Assembly: GCA_039649115.1 (NCBI GenBank)
Contig: JBBWZQ010000310.1
Location: 1 to 64,000 of the forward strand
Reading direction: 5' to 3'
From: DATEJJ01 sp039649115
GTDB lineage: Bacteria; Actinomycetota; Actinomycetes; Mycobacteriales; Micromonosporaceae
DNA: 64,000 nucleotides
The stretch's first letter is position 1. Each line of letters opens with the position of its first letter. Positions 31,156-39,566 of the stretch are shown here, one piece after another. The translations under genes and the position numbers were made by a program. The notes under the pieces were generated by a model. The model ran no database searches, had not been told where the DNA came from, and worked only from the letters and a program-made list of their open reading frames with translations.

Positions 31156-32264
31156 GCCGGGCTCCCCGAGACGGTCTCGAACAGCGCGAGCTGCTGCACG
31201 TCGGCGCGCAACGCCGGCGCGACCTCGGCCAGCACGCGCGCCATCGTGAAGCGCAGCGCGTGCGGGTTGAGGTCGCCGCCGTAGAAGCGCCGCCGCTCAC
31301 GCAGGCACGCCACGGCGGTCGTGCCCGAGCCCAGGAACGGATCGGCGACCAGATCGGTCTCGTCGGTGGTCGCCCGGATCACCCGGGACACCAGCGCCGT
31401 CGACAGCGCGTTGTCGTAGCGCAGCAACCCCCGGCGGCGCTCCTCGGGCAGGTCGCTCCACACGTCGACGGCGTAGATCTGACCGGTCCGCCCCCGCGGC
31501 ATCTCGGCCGGGCGGTGGAACGTGCGCAGCGGCGAGTCCAGCGGGCCGCGGGTCAGCAGGGTCACCGTGTGGTGCTGGTGGACGAACCGGCGGGTGGTGT
31601 ACAGGCCGAACGCCCGCGCCACCGCGATCGAGTTGACGTAGGTCAGCCCGGCCACGTCCTCGGCCACCACCTGGATGCGGGCGGCCTGCTGGGCGCCGGT
31701 GACCACCGCGAGGTACCCACCCGGGCGCAGCGCCGCGCCGGCCGCGCCGATCCAGGTGGCGGTGAACTCGGCGTACTCGTCGGGGTCGACCTCCACGTAC
31801 CCGCTGATCACCTGGTCGTGGTCGCGGCCGTAGGTGCGCCGGTAGGCCGAGGCGGCATCGGCGCGACCCAGTGCCCACGGCGGATCGGCCACGATCAGGT
31901 CGATCGGCTCGTCGGCGCGCGCGAGGACGTCGGCGGCCGCGCCGAGCACCAGCTCCACCTGCGACGGATCGTTCGGCAGCCACACCAGTAGCGACCGGCG
32001 GGGCCGCTCGGTGCTGCCCTCGATCAGCCACGCCGCCCGGTCGCCGGCCGGCCGGGCCCGCCCAGTCCGCTTGAGCGCCTGCAACGCCGAGCGGACCCGC
32101 CGCTTGTACTGCTCCTGCCCGTCCTGGATGACGGTGCGCCCGCCGGGCCGCTCGGCCAGGCCCGCACCGACCGCGAGACGGTACAGCTCCGGCAGGGTGT
32201 ACGTGCCGGCGGCGAGGGTGCGCAGCAGGTCCGCCTCGGTACGCAGGGGCCGGGTCACCGCCAT
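31152..32264 (-). CDS. Beta-class DNA methyltransferase with N-terminal helical domain
   Basis: 370 residues. Catalytic motif IV LIVADPPW (DPPW at 127-130) comes before SAM motif I ADPFLGSGTTAVACL (308-316), the order of beta-class N6-adenine or N4-cytosine methyltransferases. DPPW favours N6-adenine (family knowledge). The first 80 residues look like a small winged-helix domain (LPELYRLAVGAGLAERPGGR, VRSALQALKRTGRARP). ATG 32264 overlaps the previous stop as TGATG; GTG 32267 is an alternative. Overlaps the DpdA-like gene by four bases. No restriction enzyme gene is next to it, so it is probably an orphan or protective methylase. Confidence 0.85.
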   Translation of the reverse strand: MAVTRPLRTEADLLRTLAAGTYTLPELYRLAVGAGLAERPGGRTVIQDGQEQYKRRVRSALQALKRTGRARPAGDRAAWLIEGSTERPRRSLLVWLPNDPSQVELVLGAAADVLARADEPIDLIVADPPWALGRADAASAYRRTYGRDHDQVISGYVEVDPDEYAEFTATWIGAAGAALRPGGYLAVVTGAQQAARIQVVAEDVAGLTYVNSIAVARAFGLYTTRRFVHQHHTVTLLTRGPLDSPLRTFHRPAEMPRGRTGQIYAVDVWSDLPEERRRGLLRYDNALSTALVSRVIRATTDETDLVADPFLGSGTTAVACLRERRRFYGGDLNPHALRFTMARVLAEVAPALRADVQQLALFETVSGSPA

Positions 32265-32845
32265 CACGCACCGCCGGGGTACTCGTACACGAACACCGAC
32301 TTGACTCCGTCGGCGATGCCGTTCGCCTTCGACGGGTTGCTCCACGTGCCGCCGCCGGCCCACGGCTTGCACTTGCCCGCGTGCCGCCACCCGTCGAAGC
32401 GGTAGAGATTTCCGACCTTGCCGGGCAGCGCGTAGCTGACGGCCGCCTGCACCGGCCAGTGCTCCCACCGACGGGCCAGGTAGTCACGCCACAGCCGCAG
32501 CATCACCCGCATCACGCCGGGATGCTCGGGGTGGCGGGCGATGCGCGCCAGATCCACCACCTGCCGCCGGTCGTACCCGGCCGCCCGCGCGCCCACCGTG
32601 GAGCCGGACACCGCGACCGCGACGGCCACGCCGTCGACGGCGAGGCCCCACGCCTGGAAACCGAACGGCCGGTTGTACGCGCCGAGCGGGTGGCCGAACA
32701 CATCGAGCAGGTCGTTGGCCTGCCGCCGGGTGATCGGAGCGAAGAACAGCGGATCCGACTGGCCCCGGTCGCAGCCCGCGGGCCATAGCATGCCCGGCAG
32801 CGCGAGTTGGATGTCGTCGCCGGCGACGTGAATCTGCCCGGTCAC
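32264..32845 (-). CDS. Mom-like GNAT-fold protein, possible DNA base modifier
   Basis: 193 residues. The central and C-terminal pattern VDLARIARHPEHPGVMRVML, then VSYALPGKVGNLYRFDGWRH and AGKCKPWAGGGTWS, resembles phage Mu Mom and related GNAT-fold proteins (the V-S-Y-A strand and the Y-x-x-x-x-W-x-x-x-G stretch). Mom alters adenine in DNA to block restriction. I infer a similar role from the sequence pattern and from the adjacent methyltransferase and DpdA-like genes. An ordinary acetyltransferase is the alternative. Start overlaps the 32842 gene's stop (ATGA). Confidence 0.6.
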   Translation of the reverse strand: MTGQIHVAGDDIQLALPGMLWPAGCDRGQSDPLFFAPITRRQANDLLDVFGHPLGAYNRPFGFQAWGLAVDGVAVAVAVSGSTVGARAAGYDRRQVVDLARIARHPEHPGVMRVMLRLWRDYLARRWEHWPVQAAVSYALPGKVGNLYRFDGWRHAGKCKPWAGGGTWSNPSKANGIADGVKSVFVYEYPGGA

Positions 32846-33045
32846 CGCGTAACCGGCCGTTCGACGAAGGCACGGATGGTGGCCTGGTGCTCGTGCCGGG
32901 CGAACCGGCCCAGGACGGACCAGTTCGCGACCACGTCCGCGATCGCCTCGGCGAGCTGGTGGCCGCGTCGCGTGCGCACGTCGTCCTCGGGCGGTGCTGC
33001 CTGGGTGGTCGGCTCGCGGCCTGGCCGCTGATCGGTTGCCGCCAT
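32842..33045 (-). CDS. Small protein, first gene of the modification operon
   Basis: 67 residues from ATG 33045 with GAGGAG seven bases upstream. Disordered, Pro/Thr/Asp-rich N-terminus and a helix (HQLAEAIADVVANWSVLGRF) that could pair with a partner. No family recognised. It is the first gene behind module C and overlaps the Mom-like start. Confidence 0.6.
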   Translation of the reverse strand: MAATDQRPGREPTTQAAPPEDDVRTRRGHQLAEAIADVVANWSVLGRFARHEHQATIRAFVERPVTR

Positions 33046-33118
33046 GTCGGGCTCCTCAATGGAGGGCCGGCGGGCCGCGCGGGGATCAGATCGCGCGCGG
33101 CCCGGCCGGGCCTTGGTG

Positions 33119-33192
33119 GTCGGACTGCTGGATGGAGTCCGGGTTGCCGACCCTCGCTCCATCTACAATGATACCCCATGTCCACTGTGGAC
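33119..33192 (-). promoter_or_regulatory. Island promoter/leader module C
   Basis: Read on the plus strand: GTCGGACTGCTGG (33119-33131), GGGTTGCCGACCCTCGCTC, TACAATGATACCCC (33164-33177) and the palindrome GTCCACTGTGGAC (33180-33192). It drives the small protein, Mom-like, methyltransferase and DpdA-like genes. Confidence 0.7.
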
Positions 33193-33297
33193 GGAAGGGG
33201 AACAGCCGCTCTGGACAGCGGAAAACCGCCCCATCCGACCGGCTGTGACAGGCCGGATTGGGCGGGGCGGTCGGCGGTTCCCGCGTGCGCGGGGGTG

Positions 33298-33329
33298 CCG
33301 TGCCTACCCGGCTAGCCGGGTAGGCACGG
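33298..33329 (-). terminator. Perfect 32-nt palindrome terminator
   Basis: Arms CCGTGCCTACCCGGC (33298-33312) and GCCGGGTAGGCACGG (33315-33329) around TA, 16 bp beyond the stop of the minus-strand 33345 gene. One of the strongest hairpins of the window. Confidence 0.8.
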
Positions 33330-33344
33330 TGTGTCGGGGTGGCG

Positions 33345-34589
33345 TCAGTCGGGCAGCGCGGCGCCCGCGCCCCGGACCGGGTCTGGGGTCAGCAGCACCC
33401 GATCGCCGGCGCTGGTGCGGTGCACCAGGCGCAAGGTGTGCAGCACGTCGCACGGCGCGTGCTCGGCCAACCCGCCCAACTCGGCGGTCACGTGGGCAAT
33501 CGCGGCCGGGTCGTCCATGCCCCCGGCGGCGCCGCCGATGAACGTGGTGGCGTGGACGGGCTCTTGGCCGTCGCGCTGCGAGGTGTGCAGCACGACGTAG
33601 CCGGTCGTCGGCAAGACCACCTGGACCATGCCGGACAGCGGCGCGGCGGGCCGGGGGAGAGGTTCCCACCGCTGCCCGGTCCACATCTGGATCGCGTGGG
33701 CCTTCGGCCGCTGCCGCCACATGCCGGCGGCCAGCCTGTCGCGGTTCTCGCCCCACCCGCCGGACACGCCGTAGTAGGCGTCGGCGAAAGTGGCCGCCAC
33801 CTGCTCGCCGTCGCGGGTGATGGCCGCCAGGGTACGCACCGGGATCTTGCCGGCCTTGACGTAGCGGGCGATGTCGCGGGCGGTGCGGGCCTCCTCGAAC
33901 AGGTCGGCTAGCACGAACTCCTCGGCCATCGGCTCGCCGTCCTCGTCGCGGCACTGCGCGACGAACGCCGCCATCGCCTGCCAGTCGAACAGCTCGCGGT
34001 TGAGCGGAAACCAGATGGTGGCCCCGCCCTGGCCGGTGTTCTCGATGGTGCCGACCGGCTTGCCGTCCAGCACCAGTTCCGCCGTGTACGCCTCCCCGTC
34101 GGAGGTGGGCATCGCCCGTAGCTTGCGCATCCCCAGCCGGGTGTGTGGCACGGTCATCCCGGTGTGCGGCAGCGCGACCGGCCCGGCCGGGATCGTGCCG
34201 GCGTGCCAGTCGAGGATGGCCAGCCGGCGCAGGCCGGTCGCCGTGGCGTCCCGCTTGGTGCGGTGCCACGACGGGTGCGCCACGCCCGGCAGGGTCAGCC
34301 GCCACACTCCCGGCTGGCCGTAGGGCATCTCGGACCTGGGCCGCTTCTCTACGCTGACCCGGCTGTCCGTGGCGCTGACAGGGGTGTCGGCCGGCGCGAC
34401 CCTGTCCAGGTCGCACTTACGCACGGGCAGCCCGGTGGCCATCGGGGCGAAGCTGAGTGTGCTCCAGCCGCCCCGTTCGCTGTCCGGCCCGCCGTACTCG
34501 ACCGGTTCGTCGTCGTACCAGGAGATCACCCGGTCGCCGACGGCGACCGGTCCTGACCCGCTGCGCGCGGCCTGTGCTTGTTCTGACAC
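33345..34589 (-). CDS. Large hypothetical protein behind module D
   Basis: 414 residues from GTG 34589 (GGGAGCC upstream). No known family. It begins with GDRVISWYDDEPVEYGGPDS, has a beta-rich central part with PGVWRLTLPGVAHPSWHRTK and GKPVGTIENTGQGGATIWFP, a helical stretch MAAFVAQCRDEDGEPMAEEF, and a C-terminal ALPTTGYVVLHTSQRDGQ-like beta region. No signal sequence and no cysteine clusters. It stands alone between module D and a strong terminator, so it is a one-gene unit. Confidence 0.65.
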   Translation of the reverse strand: MSEQAQAARSGSGPVAVGDRVISWYDDEPVEYGGPDSERGGWSTLSFAPMATGLPVRKCDLDRVAPADTPVSATDSRVSVEKRPRSEMPYGQPGVWRLTLPGVAHPSWHRTKRDATATGLRRLAILDWHAGTIPAGPVALPHTGMTVPHTRLGMRKLRAMPTSDGEAYTAELVLDGKPVGTIENTGQGGATIWFPLNRELFDWQAMAAFVAQCRDEDGEPMAEEFVLADLFEEARTARDIARYVKAGKIPVRTLAAITRDGEQVAATFADAYYGVSGGWGENRDRLAAGMWRQRPKAHAIQMWTGQRWEPLPRPAAPLSGMVQVVLPTTGYVVLHTSQRDGQEPVHATTFIGGAAGGMDDPAAIAHVTAELGGLAEHAPCDVLHTLRLVHRTSAGDRVLLTPDPVRGAGAALPD

Positions 34590-34607
34590 GGTGGCTCCCT
34601 TTGGGTG

Positions 34608-34681
34608 GTCGGGCTTCTGGCCGGAGTCCGGGTTGCCGACCCTCGCTCCACCTACAATGATACCCCATGTCTACTGTAGAC
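34608..34681 (-). promoter_or_regulatory. Island promoter/leader module D
   Basis: Read on the plus strand: GTCGGGCTTCTGG (34608-34620), GGGTTGCCGACCCTCGCTC, TACAATGATACCCC (34653-34666) and the palindrome GTCTACTGTAGAC (34669-34681). The palindrome keeps symmetry although two bases differ from module C. Confidence 0.7.
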
Positions 34682-34768
34682 GGTAGTCCTGTGGGTGATC
34701 TGGGCAGGAAAACTCCCCCCGGTCCGGCCATGCAACCTCGGACGGGACCGGGGGAGTGGGTTCCTTTG

Positions 34769-35181
34769 TTAGCCGGCGCCGTAGGCGACCGCCTCGCCCT
34801 CGTTGACCTGGACCACCAGGGCGCCGTGGACGGGGTCGATCCCCTCGCCGTTGACGGCGACGAACACGACGTCGTCGCGGCGGCGTACCAGGACCTGGAC
34901 TCCCAGCGCGGCCAGCCAGAAGTGGTCGGAGTGCTCCGACGGGACGTCGTCGGGCGGCCAGGTAGCGCCACGCGGTGGCGGCGCCCACGGCGACGACGTT
35001 GTGCCGCAGGTTGCGCGGGTCGTCACCGGTCTCGGCCAGCGGTGCCTCGGTGCGATAGTCGCTGACCGCGTCACCGACGTTGACGCCGAGCAGGGTGGCG
35101 ACCTGCGCCGGGGTGAAGGTGCCCCGCACGTAGACCAGCGCGACGTCGTCCGGGCCGCTGATCTCGAACCCGAACCCGCAC
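34769..35181 (-). pseudogene. Small gene with two apparent frameshifts
   Basis: Good protein sequence is spread over frames: FEISGPDDVALVYVRGTFTP and AQVATLLGVNVGDAVSDYRT run to WRYLA in one frame, then PSEHSDHFWLAALGVQVLVR and VAVNGEGIDPVHGALVVQVN continue in another to a stop at 34769. A start can only be GTG 35181 (AGAGG before it) if a further shift is assumed near its fifth codon. Not recognised. It is either a decaying gene or there are two indels in the sequence. Confidence 0.6.
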
Positions 35182-35224
35182 CTCTAACGGGCGCTGCCCG
35201 TGGCGTGCGCAGTGCCGTGCGGCG

Positions 35225-35530
35225 TCAGGCCGCACGGACGGTGGGCCGGGTCGAGGCGAACGGCCGGCGTCGCCGGATACGCCGCCCGGTCGGGGCGTGC
35301 ACGATCTCCCGGGAGTTGCCGGCGTCGTCGACCAGCAGGGTCAGGGTGTCGTCGGCCTCGACGCGGTAGATCGCTGCCGAGGCGACGCCGTACGTGGCGT
35401 CCAGGCAGTCGCCGAGGCCGAGCGGACGCCCGCCACGGTGGGCGTCGTACCACTGGTTGCCGAAGCGGAAGCAGTACATCGTGGCCGCCGGCGCGGGCGC
35501 GGCGGAGCTGGTGGGGGCCGCTGTGCTCAT
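35225..35530 (-). CDS. Small hypothetical protein
   Basis: 101 residues. Disordered Ala/Pro N-terminus, then FRFGNQWYDAHRGGRPLGLG and AIYRVEADDTLTLLVDDAGN, and a very basic end (RRIRRRRPF). The start is weakly supported (no clear ribosome site), but a GTCGGGCTTC leader element lies just upstream at 35549-35558. Not recognised. Confidence 0.55.
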   Translation of the reverse strand: MSTAAPTSSAAPAPAATMYCFRFGNQWYDAHRGGRPLGLGDCLDATYGVASAAIYRVEADDTLTLLVDDAGNSREIVHAPTGRRIRRRRPFASTRPTVRAA

Positions 35531-35599
35531 GGTGGGGCGCCTTTCAGGGTCGGGCTTCGAGATGGTGGCGCCGGCCCGGGTGGACCGGCGCCACCGGGG

Positions 35600-36496
35600 T
35601 CACGGCCGGTGCCGCACGGTACGGGTCTCCTCGTAGGCCACCCCGAGGCGGCGCAGGTAGCCGACCACGATGTCCAGAGCGGCGTCGCTGCCGCAGCAGC
35701 CCTCGCCGCCGTCGAGGCAGATGGTGCGCAGCTCGCCAGGGCCGCCTTTCCAGCGGCCGAACCAGGTCGGCGGCAAGGACAGCAGCGGCGCCAGCCCGTG
35801 GAACTGCTCCTCGCTCATGTCCGGCGCCATCAGGTACCGCTCGGTGGTGGTGCCGCCGGTGACCAGCCGCTCCCACACCCCGCCGTCGCGCCAGTGGCCG
35901 GGACCGTCGACGTCGACCCCGATGGCGGGCTCGCCGTCGATGAGCACGACCATGGTGTCGTCGCCGGTAAGCCACACGTGGTGCTGCTGCCCGCCGGGCG
36001 CCTCGATGACCACCTCCCGGCCGGCCGGCAGCGCGCCGGCGTCCAGCGTGGCGGGGATGCACAGCTCCAGAAGGTTCGCGCCGGGCAGCAACTGGGCGCC
36101 GTCATCGCTGGTGTCGAAGTGGCCGGGGCTGGCGTCGTACGCCTCAGTGAGGTGCGCGCGGACCTCGGCGAGCACGTCGTGGTCCAGGGCGGGCGGGGTG
36201 CCCAGGGCAACGGCGTGCGGGTGCGCGGCGAACGCGCTGTCCGGGTCGTACCACAGCAGCGTGCCATCGGCGGCACGTACGGCGAGCAGGGCGATCACCG
36301 TCTGCGCGGTGACCGTCTCCTCATCCTTGTCGAAGACCACGGCATTGGCGGCCGGCAGCAGCGAGTCGACCAGCAGCGCGACGAGCCGGCACCGCTGGTG
36401 GGCGTGGGCGGCGCCCGCGCGCTCGGCGTGGTCGCGGGCATCGAAGACCCCCCGCCGGGCGGCGTCGATCTGCGGCGGGGAAAGGGCGTGGCGCAT
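35600..36496 (-). CDS. Hypothetical protein of the accessory island
   Basis: 298 residues, ATG 36496 with GGAGGA upstream. Helical N-terminus (RRGVFDARDHAERAGAAHAH), a beta-rich centre with GGQQHHVWLTGDDTMVVLID, and an acidic C-terminus with DGGEGCCGSDAALDIVVGYL. No known family. It is soluble and lies 14 bp after the 36511 gene, so it is co-transcribed from module E. Confidence 0.65.
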   Translation of the reverse strand: MRHALSPPQIDAARRGVFDARDHAERAGAAHAHQRCRLVALLVDSLLPAANAVVFDKDEETVTAQTVIALLAVRAADGTLLWYDPDSAFAAHPHAVALGTPPALDHDVLAEVRAHLTEAYDASPGHFDTSDDGAQLLPGANLLELCIPATLDAGALPAGREVVIEAPGGQQHHVWLTGDDTMVVLIDGEPAIGVDVDGPGHWRDGGVWERLVTGGTTTERYLMAPDMSEEQFHGLAPLLSLPPTWFGRWKGGPGELRTICLDGGEGCCGSDAALDIVVGYLRRLGVAYEETRTVRHRP

Positions 36497-36510
36497 AGCG
36501 TTCCTCCTGG

Positions 36511-37527
36511 TCAGTCGTTGCGAGGGTCGAGGACGAAGCGCATCTCCCGCAGTTGCGCGATCTCCGACGGGTCGAACCGGACGGCCCGCTGGAGGTGGCC
36601 CAGCCGGTCACCGCCCGCCTCCTGCGCGGCGATGACGTCCCAGAGGATGCGGCAGAGGATGTCGCGTTCACGGCCGCTCAGCGTCCGTTTCTGCGGCTCG
36701 TTGGACCAGCCGTCGTAGGCGCGGTCGTTCTCGTCCACGCCCTCGCTGTAGCGGTCGTGGCGCTGCGACGCCGCGTCGTGGTCGTCGTCGCCCCAGAATC
36801 CGTAGTGCTGCAACAGCCGCTCGGTGAGGCCGATCAGCGCCGCGTCGTCGTACTGCCGCCAGGCGCGCAGCAGAATGCGCAGCTCGTCGATCACCCGCTG
36901 CTGCCGGGTCGTCTGCCCCGCCGCGCCGACGGCGCCGCGTAGCGCGTCCAGCAGCCCGGGGACGTCGTCGGGGTCGAGCACCGCCGTCGCGCGGGTCAGC
37001 AGTTCGCCGAGCTGCTCGAAGGTCACAATGTCCGGCGCGGCGGCGTGCTCGGCGGCGGCCACCGCTGCGGCGACGTCGAGGCCGACCATCGGCGCCGGTC
37101 CGTCACCCGGGTCGGTGCCCTCGGTCGTGCAGCGGCGAAACAGCGGCCGGTCCAGGTCGGCGGGTTCGCCGATCAGTTCGCCGAGCGCCGCACAGATCCG
37201 CTCGTCGAAGTCGGTGCTGGCCGGGCCGCCGGCCGCGTGCAGCGCGGTGGCCTCGGCGCTGTCGGCCAGCCCATCGCCGCACCAGAGCAGTTGCCCGGCC
37301 GGGCCGCGCACCGCCTCCAGTTCGGCGTCGAACCAGTCGTGGTCATGCTGGTAGCCGAAGATCAGCGTGGCCGCCTCGGGCAGGGCCGCCGCGACCAGCC
37401 GCGCGGCGCGGCCAGCGGCGAGGGCGAAAGCCCGCTCAGCCGCCTGCGCCGCGATCGCGCGCTCCCGCGCGTACGCGGCGGCCAAGACGTCAACCGGCGA
37501 GGCCGTGATCGGGGTAGGGGTGGACAT
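36511..37527 (-). CDS. Hypothetical helical protein of the accessory island
   Basis: 338 residues from ATG 37527 (GGAGGGAG upstream). Mostly helical: ARERAIAAQAAERAFALAAG, LTRATAVLDPDDVPGLLDAL, RQQRVIDELRILLRAWRQYD, with an acidic His/Asp loop (GDDDHDAASQRHDRYSEGVD). The longer upstream reading is out-of-frame noise. Not recognised. Part of the module E operon. Confidence 0.65.
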   Translation of the reverse strand: MSTPTPITASPVDVLAAAYARERAIAAQAAERAFALAAGRAARLVAAALPEAATLIFGYQHDHDWFDAELEAVRGPAGQLLWCGDGLADSAEATALHAAGGPASTDFDERICAALGELIGEPADLDRPLFRRCTTEGTDPGDGPAPMVGLDVAAAVAAAEHAAAPDIVTFEQLGELLTRATAVLDPDDVPGLLDALRGAVGAAGQTTRQQRVIDELRILLRAWRQYDDAALIGLTERLLQHYGFWGDDDHDAASQRHDRYSEGVDENDRAYDGWSNEPQKRTLSGRERDILCRILWDVIAAQEAGGDRLGHLQRAVRFDPSEIAQLREMRFVLDPRND

Positions 37528-37610
37528 CGGGTGCTCCCTCCAACAGGGGTGCGGATGCAACGGACTCCGGGAAGCGGGGCGGGCCGCCAGCCGGCGGCCG
37601 CCCCCGGCGC

Positions 37611-38045
37611 TCAGCGCAGGGCGTAGTCGTGCTCGCCGCCGCCGTTGATCTCGACAGCGACCACCTTGTCCTCGGTCTCCGAGGTGTCCAGGTGCACGTA
37701 CAGGTCGCGGGCGCGGCGCTGCACGGCGACCGAGACGCCGTGGATGGCGACGACCACGTACGGGGTACGGGAGCCGGGGTAGCTGGGCGGCTGTCCGGTG
37801 TAGGCGCGCAGGCACAGGTTGGCCAGCGCGTGCGCCTCGTCCGGGTCGGCCGCCGCCGGCAGCATCGCGGTGATCCGGGCCAGCAGTTCGTCGGCCTGGC
37901 GGGCGAGCCGGTCGGCGTCGTCGGCGTCCTCGCGGTACGCGCGCATGTGGTCGGCGCGCAGGTCGCCGTGGCTGCGGATCAGGCCGAGCAGGGCCGGGTC
38001 GGCCGGGCGTGCGCTTGCCGGCGTCGTGGGTGCGGAGTCAGTCAC
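37611..38045 (-). CDS. Hypothetical protein, first gene behind module E
   Basis: 144 residues from GTG 38045. Coiled N-terminal half (HMRAYREDADDADRLARQAD, ELLARITAMLPAAADPDE) and a beta-strand C-terminal half (SRTPYVVVAIHGVSVAVQRR, DLYVHLDTSETEDKVVAVEI). No known family. It is the first gene of the module E operon; 83 bp separate it from the 36511 gene. Confidence 0.65.
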   Translation of the reverse strand: MTDSAPTTPASARPADPALLGLIRSHGDLRADHMRAYREDADDADRLARQADELLARITAMLPAAADPDEAHALANLCLRAYTGQPPSYPGSRTPYVVVAIHGVSVAVQRRARDLYVHLDTSETEDKVVAVEINGGGEHDYALR

Positions 38046-38061
38046 CTGGGTGTCCTTCCGG

Positions 38062-38155
38062 GTCGGGCTTCTGGGATGTCGAGCCCGGTTGCCGACCAGG
38101 CCCCGACACCTATAATGATACCCCTTTCGCTACGGTTTGGCCATCCATTGTGGAT
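38062..38155 (-). promoter_or_regulatory. Island promoter/leader module E
   Basis: Read on the plus strand: GTCGGGCTTCTGG (38062-38074), CGGTTGCCGACC, TATAATGATACCCC (38111-38124) and, 18 bp further away than in modules B-D, the palindrome ATCCATTGTGGAT (38143-38155). Confidence 0.7.
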
Positions 38156-38171
38156 AGTTAACGACGCGCCG

Positions 38172-38723
38172 TCAGCAGGGCCGAGCTGTGACCCGCTCAC
38201 CATGGCGGTACAGGTTCGACAGCGCCGGCCGGATCGCCGCGAGGTGCCGCCGCCAGTTCTCGTCCAGGGTCGCGGCAACCGCGTCGTCCTCGGTGAGAAG
38301 GAACCGCAGATGCCGCTGGCCCCACTCCAGGTCGCGCAGCGCGTGCCGCAGCACGTCGACACGGCGGGGGAGCGGCGGCGCGGTCGCGGCGTGCAGGAAG
38401 GGCTTCTCGACCGCGCCAGCGAGCAAGTCGTCGACCGGCACCGCCTGCGGCCAACTGCCCGGCACCGACCCTTCCCGCGCGAGGATCGCCATGTATGTGT
38501 GGATGGCCACGCCTTCGGCCTGTCGCCATGACGTGGAATGCAACGCAACCAGGTCGTCGAGCGCGCCGCGCGAGCGCAGCACTGACTCGGCCGCCGCGTG
38601 GATGGTGGTCCCGGCATCCAGGGCGTGCCCTGGCCGCCAGGCGTCGTGACCGCCGACCAGCCAAATTCCACTGTGGTCGGCGGCGAGCGGGAACACCTCG
38701 ATCTCTACGGTCATCGGCGCCAT
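38172..38723 (-). CDS. Hypothetical protein at the island edge
   Basis: 183 residues from ATG 38723 with GGAGGAG upstream. It starts beta-rich (MTVEIEVFPLAADHSGIWLV), then helices with YMAILAREGSVPGSW and VDVLRHALRDLEWGQRHLRF. Not recognised. Its DNA stops 17 bp before the palindrome of module E, and the oriT region lies upstream of it. Confidence 0.6.
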   Translation of the reverse strand: MAPMTVEIEVFPLAADHSGIWLVGGHDAWRPGHALDAGTTIHAAAESVLRSRGALDDLVALHSTSWRQAEGVAIHTYMAILAREGSVPGSWPQAVPVDDLLAGAVEKPFLHAATAPPLPRRVDVLRHALRDLEWGQRHLRFLLTEDDAVAATLDENWRRHLAAIRPALSNLYRHGERVTARPC

Positions 38724-38916
38724 GGTCTGAGCTCCTCCTTCGGCACGGCGCCCAGGAGTCGGGCGCCTGACCCTCGAAGGCTGTGCGCCGGGCATTGCCG
38801 GCGCAGTGAGCGGCGGCGTTGCGGGCTCACCGTCAAAGACCACCCCCTGTGGAGATCTACCGGTGCCCAGGCAAACGCCCAAGATCAGCTCGGCCGGAGC
38901 GGACCCGTTCCTTCGC

Positions 38917-39032
38917 CGATCTTGAAGATCGCGCCGCGCGCTCCTCCGTCGCGCGGAATCGGAAGGCCCGCGTGAGGGAGCAAGTTATAGATCCGGTAAC
39001 CGGATCTGGTCCCGACCGGGCGCGGTCGGGAC
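38917..39032 (+). other. Predicted origin of transfer (oriT)
   Basis: Three inverted repeats lie directly before the mobC and relaxase genes: GATCTTGAAGATC (38917-38929), GATCCGGTAACCGGATC (38990-39006), and GTCCCGACC (39009-39017) with GGTCGGGAC (39024-39032). MOBP oriTs usually have an inverted repeat next to the nick site in this position. The nick site is not identified. The gap 38724-39119 holds this and no gene. Confidence 0.65.
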
Positions 39033-39119
39033 TTTGCGCAGGTGAACCTGGGGCCCGCCACGCAGGCGCGCCGGGTCCGCTAACGGTCCCGGCAACCCTG
39101 GCTGGCCAGGCTCGACGAC

Positions 39120-39566
39120 ATGGCAAGTCAGGCCGGTGGCGGCGAGACGACGGCCGCGCGGGTGAGGGGGGCGGGCGGCCGGGACCGCACGCACCACCGG
39201 CCCGGCCGCCCGCACCGGGTCAACGCCCGGTTCAACGCCGGCGAGCTCGCCGAGCTCGCCGCGGCCGCCACCGCAGTGGGGATGACCCCGACCGGGTTCG
39301 TGGCGGAGGCGGCCCTCGCGGCCGCGCGGGGCGTGCCGCCGGCGTCGCTGGACCCGACCCGGGAGAACCTGGCCGCACTGCAGGCCGAGCTGTTCGACGC
39401 GCGGGTCGCTGTCGGACGGATCGGCACCAACCTCAACCAGGCGGTCACGTCGCTCAACGCCACCGGCGACGCGCCGGACTGGCTGGCCCGGGCGGCGGCG
39501 CTGTGCGAACGGCGGATGCAACGCCTCGACGACGTGATCGCCGCCGTCGACGGGCAGCTGCGATGA
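39120..39566 (+). CDS. MobC-like relaxosome protein
   Basis: 148 residues. Basic N-terminus, then a ribbon-helix-helix-type region (PHRVNARFNAGELAELAAAA, then GMTPTGFVAEAALAAARG) and the MobC signature RIGTNLNQAVTSLN near residue 100, followed by a helix (CERRMQRLDDVIAAV). MobC proteins open the oriT DNA for the relaxase. Stop and relaxase start overlap (ATGA), and the predicted oriT lies just upstream. Confidence 0.82.
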   Translation: MASQAGGGETTAARVRGAGGRDRTHHRPGRPHRVNARFNAGELAELAAAATAVGMTPTGFVAEAALAAARGVPPASLDPTRENLAALQAELFDARVAVGRIGTNLNQAVTSLNATGDAPDWLARAAALCERRMQRLDDVIAAVDGQLR

